Below are positions 1 through 11,574 of a stretch of DNA of 64,000 nucleotides, piece after piece; the stretch's first letter is position 1, and every line of letters starts with the position of its first letter. The DNA is from CAVWQV01 sp963757115. Lineage in GTDB: Bacteria > Pseudomonadota > Alphaproteobacteria > Acetobacterales > Acetobacteraceae. The position numbers and the translations under genes are program-made. The DNA lies in NCBI GenBank assembly GCA_963757115.1, contig CAVWQV010000007.1, positions 128,591-192,590 of the forward strand, read 5' to 3'. Under the pieces are notes generated by a model, which saw only the letters and a list, made by a program, of their open reading frames with translations, was not told the origin of the DNA and ran no database searches.

Positions 1-9
1 ATCCTCCCC

Positions 10-948
10 GTGCAATACGGAACAGGACGGATGCCGACGAGCGCCGACATCTCGGTGGTAGTACAAGGACCGGTGCGCCACCGAACGGACCGTGGCGGCT
101 ACGCCACGCGGGAAGTGCTGGCCTCGATCCGCGCCCATCTCCCGGGGGCCGAGATCATCCTTTCCACGTGGGAGGATGAGGACGTCGAGGAGCTCGAGCC
201 GGACCACCTGGTGCTCAGCCCGGACCCGGGCCCACTCGAGCAGGCCTGGTTCCGGGTCAACAACGTCAACCGCATGGTCCGCTCCACGGCGAGAGGGCTT
301 GCCGCCGCGACGCGCTCGCTGGCGATCAAGACGCGCACGGACACGTTGCTGGCGTCGGACGGCATGGTGCGCCTGCCGCTCGCGCCGCCGGACGATCCCG
401 CGCTGGGTCTGACGGCACGCATCCAGGTCGCCTCCCTCGGCACCAAGAACCCGCTCACCACCGGCTTCCAATACCACCCGTCCGACCTCGTCCAGTTCGG
501 CACTACGCAGGACTTGCGCAAACTCTGGTCCGCGCCCCCAGCCACGCTTGACGACGTGTTCCATCCGCCTTGCCTTACCGGCCGCTTCGTCGGACCGCGC
601 CTTTCGCCCGAGCAGTATGTGTGCGTGCGCTTCCTCGCCGCCGCGGGCGTGGACGCCGTTATCGAATCGGTCGAGGATCTGCGCTTCGCGCCGTTCGAAA
701 CCTCCATGCGGTGCCTGCTTGCCGCGTTCGACACGTTTGACGAACGGGCAGCGGGCGTACTGCTGCCGCCGCGGATGCACGCGATCATTCCCCCCTACGA
801 ATGCATCAGCGAGGCCGGGATGGCGTCTTTGCGCGCTTACTGGCAGGCCGAGCCGAACGCCGCCGCCTCGCTCCACCAGACCATGCAGGACAATCTGGCA
901 GCGCTGCGCCGCGACCGGGAAGCCGCCGGCTTCCGGGCGTTTGCATGA
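10..948 (+). CDS. WavE-family glycan biosynthesis protein
   Basis: The N-terminal segment ISVVVQGPV, followed by a helix and the strand AEIILSTWE, matches the start of the WavE lipopolysaccharide synthesis family, named after a Vibrio cholerae core-oligosaccharide gene. A further conserved patch, RSLAIKTRTDTLL near residue 105, holds the Lys/Arg-Asp residues typical of this family. WavE proteins are glycosyltransferase-like, but their exact reaction is not settled. No stop precedes the GTG at position 10, so the reading frame could extend left of the window. The ATG at 31, preceded by AGGACGG, is an equally good start and places the first beta strand at the very N-terminus. The stop overlaps the next start by four bases, suggesting an operon. 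Confidence 0.8.
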   Translation: MQYGTGRMPTSADISVVVQGPVRHRTDRGGYATREVLASIRAHLPGAEIILSTWEDEDVEELEPDHLVLSPDPGPLEQAWFRVNNVNRMVRSTARGLAAATRSLAIKTRTDTLLASDGMVRLPLAPPDDPALGLTARIQVASLGTKNPLTTGFQYHPSDLVQFGTTQDLRKLWSAPPATLDDVFHPPCLTGRFVGPRLSPEQYVCVRFLAAAGVDAVIESVEDLRFAPFETSMRCLLAAFDTFDERAAGVLLPPRMHAIIPPYECISEAGMASLRAYWQAEPNAAASLHQTMQDNLAALRRDREAAGFRAFA

Positions 949-1733
949 AGTTCCTGGCCCATCGCGGTTTCTGGCGCGAGCCCGCCGAGATGAACACGGA
1001 AGGGGCTTTCCGGCGCGCGTTCGCGTGCGGCTTCGGGCTTGAGACGGATGTGCGCGACCGGGACGGAACGCTCGTCGTGTCGCACGACCCGCCGGCCGCG
1101 AGCGCGCCCGCGCTCGACCGGCTGTTGGACCCGCGTTCGGTACCGCCCGGCACCGCGATCGCCGTCAACGTCAAGGCTGACGGTCTCGCTGCCGCCTTTG
1201 CGCCCTGGTTCGACCGCACCCGCGAGCTTGACGTGTTCTTTTTCGACATGTCGGCGCCCGAGCAGCGCCGCTACGCGGGTCTCCCCTGCTTCGCCAGGCA
1301 AAGCGACATCGAACCGGAGCCGATCCTGCTCGCGGAAGCCGCGGGCGTCTGGCTCGATGCGTTCGCCGACGATTGGTGGACCGCCGATCTCGTCGCGGCA
1401 CATCTGCGGGCTTCACGCCGGGTCGCGATCGTGTCGCCCGAGTTGCACGGGCGCGACCCGCTCGCGCGATGGCGCGCGATCCGGGATGCACGCTGGAAGC
1501 AGAGCGACGACGTCCTGCTCTGCACCGATCACCCCGACGCCGCGAAGGCCGTGATTTCATGCTTGACGCTCTCGCGCCACCGATCGCCGCAGTGGTGTTC
1601 GACATGGACGGCGTGCTCGTCGACGCGCGCGACTGGCACTATGACGCGCTTAACCTCGCCTTGGCCGAGCATGGCCACGCCATCGGCCGCGCCGAGCACC
1701 TCGCCCGCTTCGACGGGCTGCCGACGCGGGTGA
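945..1733 (+). CDS. GDPD-like phosphodiesterase (PI-PLC fold)
   Basis: The protein begins MKFLAHRG and has the glycerophosphodiester phosphodiesterase signature: His6-Arg7, Glu33 and Asp35 in GLETDV, and His47-Asp48 in VVSHD. This family hydrolyses phosphodiesters with a bound metal ion. Its place in a glycan cluster suggests action on a glycan-linked or nucleotide-linked phosphodiester, but that is inference. The start ATG overlaps the WavE stop (ATGA). Recognisable sequence ends near VLLCTDHPDAAKAV, about base 1555. The remaining 55 or so residues run in a different frame over the next gene and look random, so the true stop was probably lost to a small indel near 1555-1565. Confidence 0.8.
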   Translation: MKFLAHRGFWREPAEMNTEGAFRRAFACGFGLETDVRDRDGTLVVSHDPPAASAPALDRLLDPRSVPPGTAIAVNVKADGLAAAFAPWFDRTRELDVFFFDMSAPEQRRYAGLPCFARQSDIEPEPILLAEAAGVWLDAFADDWWTADLVAAHLRASRRVAIVSPELHGRDPLARWRAIRDARWKQSDDVLLCTDHPDAAKAVISCLTLSRHRSPQWCSTWTACSSTRATGTMTRLTSPWPSMATPSAAPSTSPASTGCRRG

Positions 1734-2206
1734 AGCTGGCGATCCTTACCGCCGAGCGAGGCCTTTGCCCCGGCCTCCATCCAATGATCTCCGCGTCGAA
1801 GCAGGCGCATCTCGGCGGCATCGCCGCGCAGCGCTGCCGGCCGGTGCTTCACGTCCGCGCCGCCGTTCAGGGATTGCGCGCGGCCGGCTATTGTCTCGCC
1901 GTCGCTTCCAATGCCACGCGGAGCAACGTGGACCTGCTGCTGCGGCGAAGCGGGCTCCGCTCCTTGTTCCATGTCGTGCTTTCGGCCGAAGACGTGCCGA
2001 TGCCTAAGCCCGACCCGGCGATCTATATCGAGGCGATGCGCCAGCTCCGGGTGGACCCGGCGGAGACGCTCATCGTCGAGGACAGCGAGGTCGGGGTTAC
2101 CGCCGCTACTGCCTCGGGTGCTTGGCTGTTGCGGGTCAATTCCCCCGATGACGTGCGGCCCGCGTTGTTCGCCGGGTGGCTCGGCGCCGAGCGGGCCGCA
2201 GCGTGA
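1559..2206 (+). CDS. HAD-superfamily phosphatase (phosphoglucomutase-like subfamily)
   Basis: This is a 215-residue haloacid dehalogenase hydrolase. Motif I is FDMDGVLVD with the nucleophile Asp15 and acid/base Asp17. A helical cap follows, then SNAT (motif II), KPDP (motif III lysine) and VEDSEVG (motif IV acidic pair). The D-x-DGVLVD form and cap type resemble the beta-phosphoglucomutase/phosphoglycolate phosphatase group, which act on small phosphorylated sugars or polyols. Its position between a GDPD-like enzyme and a nucleotidyltransferase suggests that it dephosphorylates an intermediate of a surface-glycan precursor. The substrate cannot be read from the sequence. The start ATG lies inside the nominal 3' end of the preceding gene. 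Confidence 0.85.
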   Translation: MLDALAPPIAAVVFDMDGVLVDARDWHYDALNLALAEHGHAIGRAEHLARFDGLPTRVKLAILTAERGLCPGLHPMISASKQAHLGGIAAQRCRPVLHVRAAVQGLRAAGYCLAVASNATRSNVDLLLRRSGLRSLFHVVLSAEDVPMPKPDPAIYIEAMRQLRVDPAETLIVEDSEVGVTAATASGAWLLRVNSPDDVRPALFAGWLGAERAAA

Positions 2207-2237
2207 ACCCGGTCGAGCGCGACCGAGCGCCCCTGCC

Positions 2238-3005
2238 GTGCTGACCATCGTGATCCCCATGGCGGGCGACGGCCGGCGCTTCGCCGAAGCGGGATTTAGG
2301 GTGCCGAAGCCGCTGGTTCCCGTGCACGGGATGCCGATGATCGAGCTCGTGGTGCGCAACCTGCGGCCGCACCAGCCGCACCGGCTCGTGTTCATCTGCA
2401 AGCAGGAGCACGTGCGCGCTTACGGGCTGGCCGACGTGCTCGCTGAGCTCTCCCCTGGGTGCGCGGTCCGCACGGTTGCCGCGACCACGGATGGAGCGGC
2501 CTGCACCGTGCTCGAGGCGGCCGACCTGATCGACCAGACCGGCCCGCTCATCGTGGCCAACTGCGACCAGTTCGTCCAAGCCGACATGACCGCCTTCGTG
2601 AAGGAGCTTGGCGCGCTTGACGGACTGATCATGACCATGCGCGCCGTCGACCCGAAATGGTCATTCGCGGCGTGCGGTCCGGACGGCCTCGTCACCCGGA
2701 TCGCCGAGAAGGAGGTGATCTCCGATATCGCGACCGTCGGCGTCTACGGCTTTGCGCGAGGCGACGCGTTCTGCGCCGCCGCTCGCCGGATGATCGCGGC
2801 CGGCCGGCGCGTGCGCGGGGAGTTCTATCTCGCCCCTGTGTACAACGAGATGATTGCGGACGGCTCCCGCGTCGGCACGTTCGACGTGGGCGCCATCGGC
2901 GACGGGATGGACGGGCTCGGCACGCCCGAGGATCTGGCCCGCTTCCTGGCCGATCCGGCGTCGGTGGCGAAAGTGGACGCGCTGCGGCCCGCCCTCGTGG
3001 GTTGA
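2238..3005 (+). CDS. Sugar/polyol-phosphate nucleotidyltransferase-like protein
   Basis: This 255-residue protein begins with a GTG codon and the Rossmann-like signature TIVIPMAGDGRRFAEAG followed by PKPLVPV, in which Lys24 of the PKPL motif contacts the sugar phosphate in NTP-transferases. The segment IVANCDQF corresponds to the metal-binding Asp region (usually GDxx), and a late EFYLAPVYNEMI matches the C-terminal part of this fold. Such enzymes activate a phosphorylated sugar or polyol with an NTP. It lies 31 bases after the HAD gene, in the same direction, so it probably closes the four-gene module that starts at the left edge. The nucleotide and substrate are unknown. Confidence 0.82.
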   Translation: MLTIVIPMAGDGRRFAEAGFRVPKPLVPVHGMPMIELVVRNLRPHQPHRLVFICKQEHVRAYGLADVLAELSPGCAVRTVAATTDGAACTVLEAADLIDQTGPLIVANCDQFVQADMTAFVKELGALDGLIMTMRAVDPKWSFAACGPDGLVTRIAEKEVISDIATVGVYGFARGDAFCAAARRMIAAGRRVRGEFYLAPVYNEMIADGSRVGTFDVGAIGDGMDGLGTPEDLARFLADPASVAKVDALRPALVG

Positions 3006-3044
3006 CCCTCACGCCGGCGGGGCCGGCGCGCTAAAAGCCCACGC

Positions 3045-4162
3045 GTGAGCCTCGCCTTCACCCTCCTCGCAACCGACGGCGCCGCGCGCGCCGGCCGGCT
3101 ACAGACCGCGCACGGGCCGATCGACACCCCGGTGTTCATGCCGGTCGGCACCGCGGGCACGGTGAAGGCGATGACCGCCGACGCGGTGCGCGCGACGGCG
3201 CGCGTCGTGGTGCTCGGCAACACCTACCACCTCATGCTGCGCCCCGGCGCCGAGCGGGTGGCTGAGCTCGGCGGACTGCACCGGTTCATGGACTGGCCCG
3301 GCCCGATCCTGACGGACAGCGGCGGCTTCCAGGTCATGTCGCTCGCCAGTCTGCGCAGCTGGACGCATGACGGCGTGACGTTCCGTTCGCACCTCGACGG
3401 CTCGGCGCACCGTCTGACGCCCGCGCGCTCGATCGAGATCCAGCACCTGCTCGACGCGACGATCACCATGGCGTTCGACGAATGCACGCCCTTCCCCGCC
3501 ACGCGAGCGACGGCGGGCGCTTCGCTGGACCTCACGCAGCGCTGGGCGGCGCGCTCCAAGGAGGCGTTTGTGCCGCGCGCCGGCTACGGGCTGTTCGGCA
3601 TCGTCCAGGGCAGCACCTTCCCCGACCTTCGCGCCGCCGGCGCGGCGGCGCTGCGCGCGATCGGCTTCGACGGCTACGCGCTCGGCGGCCTCGCCGTGGG
3701 CGAAGGCCAGGCGGCCATGTTCGGAGCGCTCGAGGCACCGTGCCGCACCTGCCGCGGACAGGCCGCGCTACCTCATGGGCGTCGGCACGCCGGACGATCT
3801 GCTCGGCGCCGTGGCACGCGGGGTCGACATGTTCGACTGCGTGATCCCGACGCGCGGTGGCCGCACCGCGCGGGCCTTCACGTCCTGGGGTGTGGCCAAC
3901 CTGCGCAATGCCCGCTTCGCGGCCGACGACACCCCCTCGACCCCTTATGCCGCTGCCCCGCCTGCACGCGGCACGGGCGCGCCTATCTGCACCATCTGTT
4001 CCGCGCCGGCGAGATGCTCGGCCCGATGCTGCTGACCTGGCATAACCTCCAATACTTCCAGGAGTTGATGCGAGGGATGCGGGCGGCCATCGCCGAAGGT
4101 CGCCTTCGCGCCCATATGGACGCGGTGCGCGCCGGTTGGGGCGCGCCGAGGACGCGGCATGA
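3045..4162 (+). CDS. tgt: Queuine tRNA-guanine transglycosylase (frameshifted)
   Basis: Tgt exchanges guanine-34 of GUN-anticodon tRNAs for the queuosine precursor preQ1. The GTG start gives a classic N-terminus with the substrate motif TDSGGFQVMSL, and later FGIVQGS and ALGGLAVGE. The reading frame shifts near 3735, where the sequence continues in another frame as RPRYLMGVGTPDDLL and MFDCVIPTRGGR, which holds the nucleophilic aspartate. It shifts back near 3935 to give the zinc site CRCPACTRHGRAYLHH, and again near 4143 to reach the stop at 4160-4162. That stop overlaps the queF start as ATGA. The protein is complete apart from three indels, which I read as sequencing errors. It heads a tgt-queF-queG queuosine cluster. 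Confidence 0.93.
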
Positions 4163-4613
4163 CGGAGACCAGCCGCCTGACCCAGCTCGGCCGCACGGTC
4201 GAGCAGCCGACGCATCCCGACGAGGCGCGGCTCGAGCGCGTGCCGAGCCCCGCAAGGGCCGGCATTACGTGGTCCGCTTCACGCCCCGAGTTCACCTCGC
4301 TTTGCCCGATCACCGGCCAGCCGGATTTCGCGCACATCGTGCTCGACTACATCCCGCGTGACTGGATCGTGGAGAGCAAGTCGCTCAAGCTGTTCCTCAA
4401 AGCTTCCGCAATCACGGCGCGTTCCACGAGGCCTGCACCATGCAGATCGCCGAGCGACTGGTGCAGCTGCTGGAGCCTGTGTGGCTGCGCATCGGCGCCT
4501 ATTGGTATCCGCGCGGCGGCATGCCGATCGACGTGTTCTGGCAGACCGGCGCGCCGCCGGAGGGCGCCTGGATCCCGCCGCAGGAAGTGTCGCCCTACCG
4601 TGGCCGCGGTTGA
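4159..4613 (+). CDS. queF: preQ0 reductase (7-cyano-7-deazaguanine reductase), frameshifted
   Basis: QueF reduces the nitrile preQ0 to preQ1 with NADPH, the step before Tgt in queuosine synthesis. The sequence shows TSLCPITGQPDFA with the catalytic cysteine, DYIPRDWIVESKSLKLFLK (the ESKSLK motif) and, in another frame from 4401, FRNHGAFHEACTMQIAERL followed by GAYWYPRGG. The summed length of about 151 residues matches the short single-domain YkvM-type subfamily. Frames change near 4250, 4300 and 4400, so no single frame encodes the whole protein. All family motifs survive, which argues for indel errors rather than decay. It overlaps tgt at its start and queG at its stop. Confidence 0.9.
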
Positions 4614-5653
4614 CCAAAGCGCTGATCCGCGACCGCGCCCTCGGCCTCGGTTTCGACGCGGTCGGGTTCTGCCGCGCCGAGCTGGGTGCTGAGGCGCGCA
4701 GCCGGCTGCGCGACTTCCTCGCGGCCGGCCAGCACGGCGACATGGGCTGGCTCGCCGACCGCGCCGACCCAGCGCAGCCACCCGCAAGCGCTTTGGCCCG
4801 AAGCGCGGAGCGTCATCGTGCTCGGGCTCTCCTATGCTCCGGCCGGACGACCCGCTGCGTCGTGCTGCGTCGGCCCGATCGCGGCGCCATCTCCGTCTAC
4901 GCCCGCAACCGCGACTATCACGACGTGGTCAAAGGGATGCTGAAGCATCTCGCGCAGTTCGTCGGCGTCGCGCTTCGGCGCCGGCGGTGAAGGTGTTCGT
5001 CGACACCGCGCCCGTGATGGAAAAGCCGCTCGCGCAGGCAGGCCGGGCTCGGCTGGCAGGGCAAGCACACCAACCTCGTCTCGCGCGCGCCACGGCTCCT
5101 GGCTGTTCCTGGGCGAGATCTACACCACGCTCGCGATCGACGCCCGATCCGCCGCACGCCGATCGCTGCGGCTCCTGCGCGCGCTGCCTGGACGTCTGCC
5201 CGACCGGCGGCGTTCCCGGCGCCCTATCGGCTCGACGCTACGCGCTGCATCTCCTACCTCACCATCGAGCATCACGGGCCGATCCCGCACGAGCTGCGCC
5301 CGCTGCTCGGCAACCGGATCTACGGCTGCGACGATTGCCTCGCGGTCTGCCCATGGAACCGCTTCGCCCGCGCAACGCCGCACGACAAGCTCCGCGCCCG
5401 CGCCGACCTCACGCGCCCCGCGCTCGCCGAGCTGGCTGCTTTGGACGACGCCGGCTTCCGGACGCTGTTCGCCGGATCCCGGTCAAGCGGATCGGCCGCA
5501 ACCGCTTCGTGCGCAACGTGCTGATCGCGATCGGCAACGCCGGCGACCCGGCGCTCCGGCCGGCCGCCGCGCGCGCTCGCGACGATCCCGACCCGGTCGT
5601 GGCAGAGGCGGCAAGCTGGGCGGTGGCGCGTGCTCGCGGAAGCAGCAGGCTGA
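4610..5653 (+). CDS. queG: Epoxyqueuosine reductase (heavily frameshifted)
   Basis: QueG is the cobalamin- and iron-sulfur-dependent enzyme that makes queuosine from epoxyqueuosine. Recognisable pieces occur in order but in different frames: LGFDAVGFCRAE, GDMGWLADRAD, EARSVIVLGLSYAP, YARNRDYHDVVKGML, VKVFVDTAPVMEKPLA, GWQGKHTN, GSCARCLDVCPTG and CDDCLAVCPWNRFA (the two 4Fe-4S cysteine clusters), and a HEAT-like C-terminus GRNRFVRNVLIAIGNAG. At least five indels are needed to join them. The TTG start overlaps the queF stop, and the inferred last residues VLAEAAG end at TGA 5651-5653. The enzyme is probably functional in the organism. The break density marks this as the poorest-quality stretch of the window. 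Confidence 0.85.
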
Positions 5654-5867
5654 GCGGGCTGGTCAAGCGCAGCTTCTCGCTTGCCGGGCACCGCACCAGC
5701 GTTGCGCTCGAGCCGGAGTTCTGGGCGGTGCTGACCGACATCGCCGCCGCCCGCCAAATCCGGCTTTCCGCCTCGTCGCGGAAGCCGACGCCGCCCGGCC
5801 GCCCGGCCACCCCCTGGCATCCGCGCTACGGTTGTTGGCAATTCGGAAAAACTCGATTTCGCATTAA
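5650..5867 (+). CDS. Ribbon-helix-helix protein (RHH_4-like), frameshifted
   Basis: The segment LVKRSFSLAGHRTSVALEPEFWAVLTDIAAA looks like a short alphaproteobacterial ribbon-helix-helix protein of the RHH_4 type: an N-terminal strand followed by HxTSxxLExxFWxxL and a helix. After an indel near 5765 the frame continues as RLVAEADAARPPGHPLASAL and ends LLAIRKNSISH before TAA at 5865. These proteins resemble Arc/MetJ DNA-binding folds, but the role of this subgroup is not established. It follows queG with an overlap of about one codon. The start codon is unclear: the nominal CTG at 5650 is unusual, and an indel may hide a GTG or ATG. Confidence 0.6.
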
Positions 5868-5943
5868 CCACGCAGCAAGTTTGTTCGCTATAAGTTCTCT
5901 TGCCCGCGCACTGGCCGGGCAGGAACGCTTACGAGGAACGAAC

Positions 5944-6153
5944 ATGGTTAACCCGCTCAAAGCGCCCGGCCCGACCGGTGCCGACCAGCCCCCGATCAGC
6001 CCCTTGGTCATCTCCGACCGGCTGATCTCGCTTGCCGAGCAGGCCGGACAAGTCGGCTGCGTCGCGACGGCGCGCCATCTCATCCGGCTTGCTTCCCGCG
6101 TGCTGGAAGAGAAGTCGGGCTTCGCCCCGCAGGCGCGGCCTTCGCTCGGCTGA
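5944..6153 (+). CDS. 69-residue protein of unknown function
   Basis: This short open frame begins at ATG 5944, preceded at proper spacing by the ribosome-binding sequence GAGGAA. The N-terminal 20 residues are Pro-rich and probably disordered. Residues 22-55 form one amphipathic helical stretch (DRLISLAEQAG...TARHLIRLASRVLEEK), followed by a short basic tail. There is no membrane segment or signal peptide. The AT-rich 75-base leader after the ribbon-helix-helix gene could carry its own promoter, but no clear -35/-10 pair is visible. It converges with the oxoprolinase-type gene. The good ribosome-binding site and helical pattern support a real gene. I do not recognise the family. Confidence 0.6.
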   Translation: MVNPLKAPGPTGADQPPISPLVISDRLISLAEQAGQVGCVATARHLIRLASRVLEEKSGFAPQARPSLG

Positions 6154-6170
6154 TCCGGCACGCTCGCGCG

Positions 6171-9782
<3,612 letters not shown>

Positions 9783-9900
9783 CTCGCATTCTTGTCCCCG
9801 CGACGGCCGGAGGATGCGCACATGGGTTGCCGCAAGCAAGGCAAGGTCTTTTGCCGCTGTAAACCATCGCGTGATAGCGTATCGGCATGGACCGGGCACC

Positions 9901-10671
9901 GTGAGCTACTGGGGCAAGATCATCGGCGGGGTGGCGGGCTTCGCCATGGGCGGCCCAGTCGGAGCCATGGTCGGCGCAGCGCTCGGCCACGCGGCGGACA
10001 GCGGCAATGTTGCAAACTTCCGTTTGGGCGAGTTCGGCATCAGCCCGGCGCGGATCGCCGCCCTGCTCGGCCAGCGCGAGCAATTGTTCGCGCTCAGCGT
10101 TGTCGTGCTGGCGGCCAAGCTCGCCAAGGTGGACGGCTCGGTGAAGCGCGAGGAGATCGATGCCTTTAAGCGGTCGTTTCGCATTCCTTCGGAGTCGCTG
10201 CGCGACATCGGCCGGCTGTTCGATCAGGCGCGGGACAGCCCCGAAGGCTTCACGTCCTACGCCGACCAGCTCGGCGAGGCATTCGCCGACAATCGCGGCG
10301 TGCTCGAGGACGTGCTCGCAGCGTTGTTCGTGATCGCCCGCGCCGACGGGCCGGTGAACCGCGCCGAGCTCGACTTCCTGTCGCGCACGCACACCGGCTT
10401 CGGTCTCGACCAAAGGGCCTGGGATCGCGCGCGGGGAGCCGTTCCGCGCGAGCCGCCGTCGCAGGACGGCGATCCGTACGCGGTGCTCGGGGTCGGGCGC
10501 TCGGCCTCGGACGAGGAGCTGCGCGCCACATGGAAGCAGCTGATGCGGGAAAACCATCCCGATAGCCTCGCATCCCGTGGTGTGCCGGCCGAGTTCATCG
10601 CGCGCGCCAGCGAGAAGGTCGCGCGGGTCAACGCGGCCTGGGACCGTATCAAGCGCGAACGGGGGCTGTGA
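9901..10671 (+). CDS. TerB-DnaJ domain protein (DjlA-like co-chaperone)
   Basis: The 256-residue protein starts at GTG with SYWGKIIGGVAGFAMGGPVGAMVGAALG, a glycine-rich N-terminal segment as in DjlA-type membrane-associated proteins. Residues 50-165 form an alpha-helical TerB-like domain with paired acidic residues (AKLAKVDGSVKREEID and VIARADGPVNRAELD). The C-terminus is a J domain containing DPYAVLGVGRSASDEELRATW and the diagnostic HPD in ENHPDSL, which stimulates DnaK ATPase. It therefore probably recruits DnaK at the inner membrane. It is divergent from the oxoprolinase gene across a 118-base spacer and overlaps the amidase gene by four bases. DjlA proper is only a partial match, so no symbol is given. 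Confidence 0.87.
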   Translation: MSYWGKIIGGVAGFAMGGPVGAMVGAALGHAADSGNVANFRLGEFGISPARIAALLGQREQLFALSVVVLAAKLAKVDGSVKREEIDAFKRSFRIPSESLRDIGRLFDQARDSPEGFTSYADQLGEAFADNRGVLEDVLAALFVIARADGPVNRAELDFLSRTHTGFGLDQRAWDRARGAVPREPPSQDGDPYAVLGVGRSASDEELRATWKQLMRENHPDSLASRGVPAEFIARASEKVARVNAAWDRIKRERGL

Positions 10672-11561
10672 GCATCTCGCCGGAGGCGGCGTTCCGAGAG
10701 CTGCCGAGCCCCAACTTCGATGAGCGCCCGGCCGGGACCGACACCGACATTCTGGTGCTGCACTACACCGGTATGGAAAGCGCGCGTGCGGCGCTCGACC
10801 GCTTGCGCGATCCGGCCGCCAAGGTGTCGGCGCACTACTTCGTGGACGAGGACGGCGCGGTATTCCGTCTGGTGCCCGAGGAGCGACGCGCCTTTCACGC
10901 CGGCATTTCCTACTGGCGCGGCGCCACCGAACTGAACAACCGCTCCATCGGCATCGAGGTCGTCAACCCCGGTCACGAGTGGGGCTACCGGGAATTTCCC
11001 GTTCTGCAGATGGCCGCCTTGTGCGATCTCTGTCTATCGATCCTTTCGCGCCATCCGATCCCGTCCCGCAACGTCGTTGCGCACAGCGACATCGCCCCGG
11101 ATCGCAAGCAGGACCCGGGCGAGCTGTTCGATTGGGAGCAACTGGCAGCGAACGGCGTCGGCCTGTGGCCGTTCGAGGCGCCCGACCTCGGCACCGGAGG
11201 GATCGTGCGCGATGCCACGAACCTCCGCGACGTGCGCCGCGCGCTCGGCGACATCGGTTACCGCGTCGCCCCCGAGGGCGCGCTCGATCCAGCGCTTTCC
11301 ACCGTGCTTCGTGCGTTTCAACGGCATTGGCGGCCGGAGGCCGTCACCGGACAGGCCGATGCGGGCACGTTGGCCCGGCTGCTTGGAGTTCGCGCGTCTG
11401 TGCCAAGGGCAATGAAGGCGGAACGCCGGCTCGCGTCCACGACACCCACGCGTTGGATGATTGACGAACGTATCGAATCGGCGCTCGTTGTGATGACGGG
11501 ATGGAATACGACGCGCGGCGCGCGCAATTTTCAGCCCGTGCGCCGACGGCACCGGTCCTGA
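10668..11561 (+). CDS. N-acetylmuramoyl-L-alanine amidase (AmpD/amidase_2 type)
   Basis: Residues about 10-165 form an amidase_2 domain that cleaves the MurNAc-L-Ala bond of peptidoglycan. The zinc ligands are visible as the His of LVLHYTGM and the His and Asp of VVAHSDIAPDRKQDPGELFDW, and RSIGIEVVNPG is the central strand. A peptidoglycan-binding helical repeat (VRRALGDIGYRVAPEGALDPAL...AFQRHW) follows at residues 185-240. No signal peptide is seen, as in cytoplasmic AmpD enzymes that recycle anhydro-muropeptides. The last 50 or so residues lack domain character and may reflect a lost stop near 11395. It overlaps the TerB-DnaJ gene by four bases. Confidence 0.9.
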   Translation: MSISPEAAFRELPSPNFDERPAGTDTDILVLHYTGMESARAALDRLRDPAAKVSAHYFVDEDGAVFRLVPEERRAFHAGISYWRGATELNNRSIGIEVVNPGHEWGYREFPVLQMAALCDLCLSILSRHPIPSRNVVAHSDIAPDRKQDPGELFDWEQLAANGVGLWPFEAPDLGTGGIVRDATNLRDVRRALGDIGYRVAPEGALDPALSTVLRAFQRHWRPEAVTGQADAGTLARLLGVRASVPRAMKAERRLASTTPTRWMIDERIESALVVMTGWNTTRGARNFQPVRRRHRS

Positions 11562-11574
11562 GTTGGAGTAAGAC

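Noticed and set aside
5868..5943. TATAAG at 5889-5894 as a -10 for the 69-residue gene
   Set aside because: No -35-like hexamer is found at 16-18 bases upstream (AACCAC is there), and there is no TG extension.
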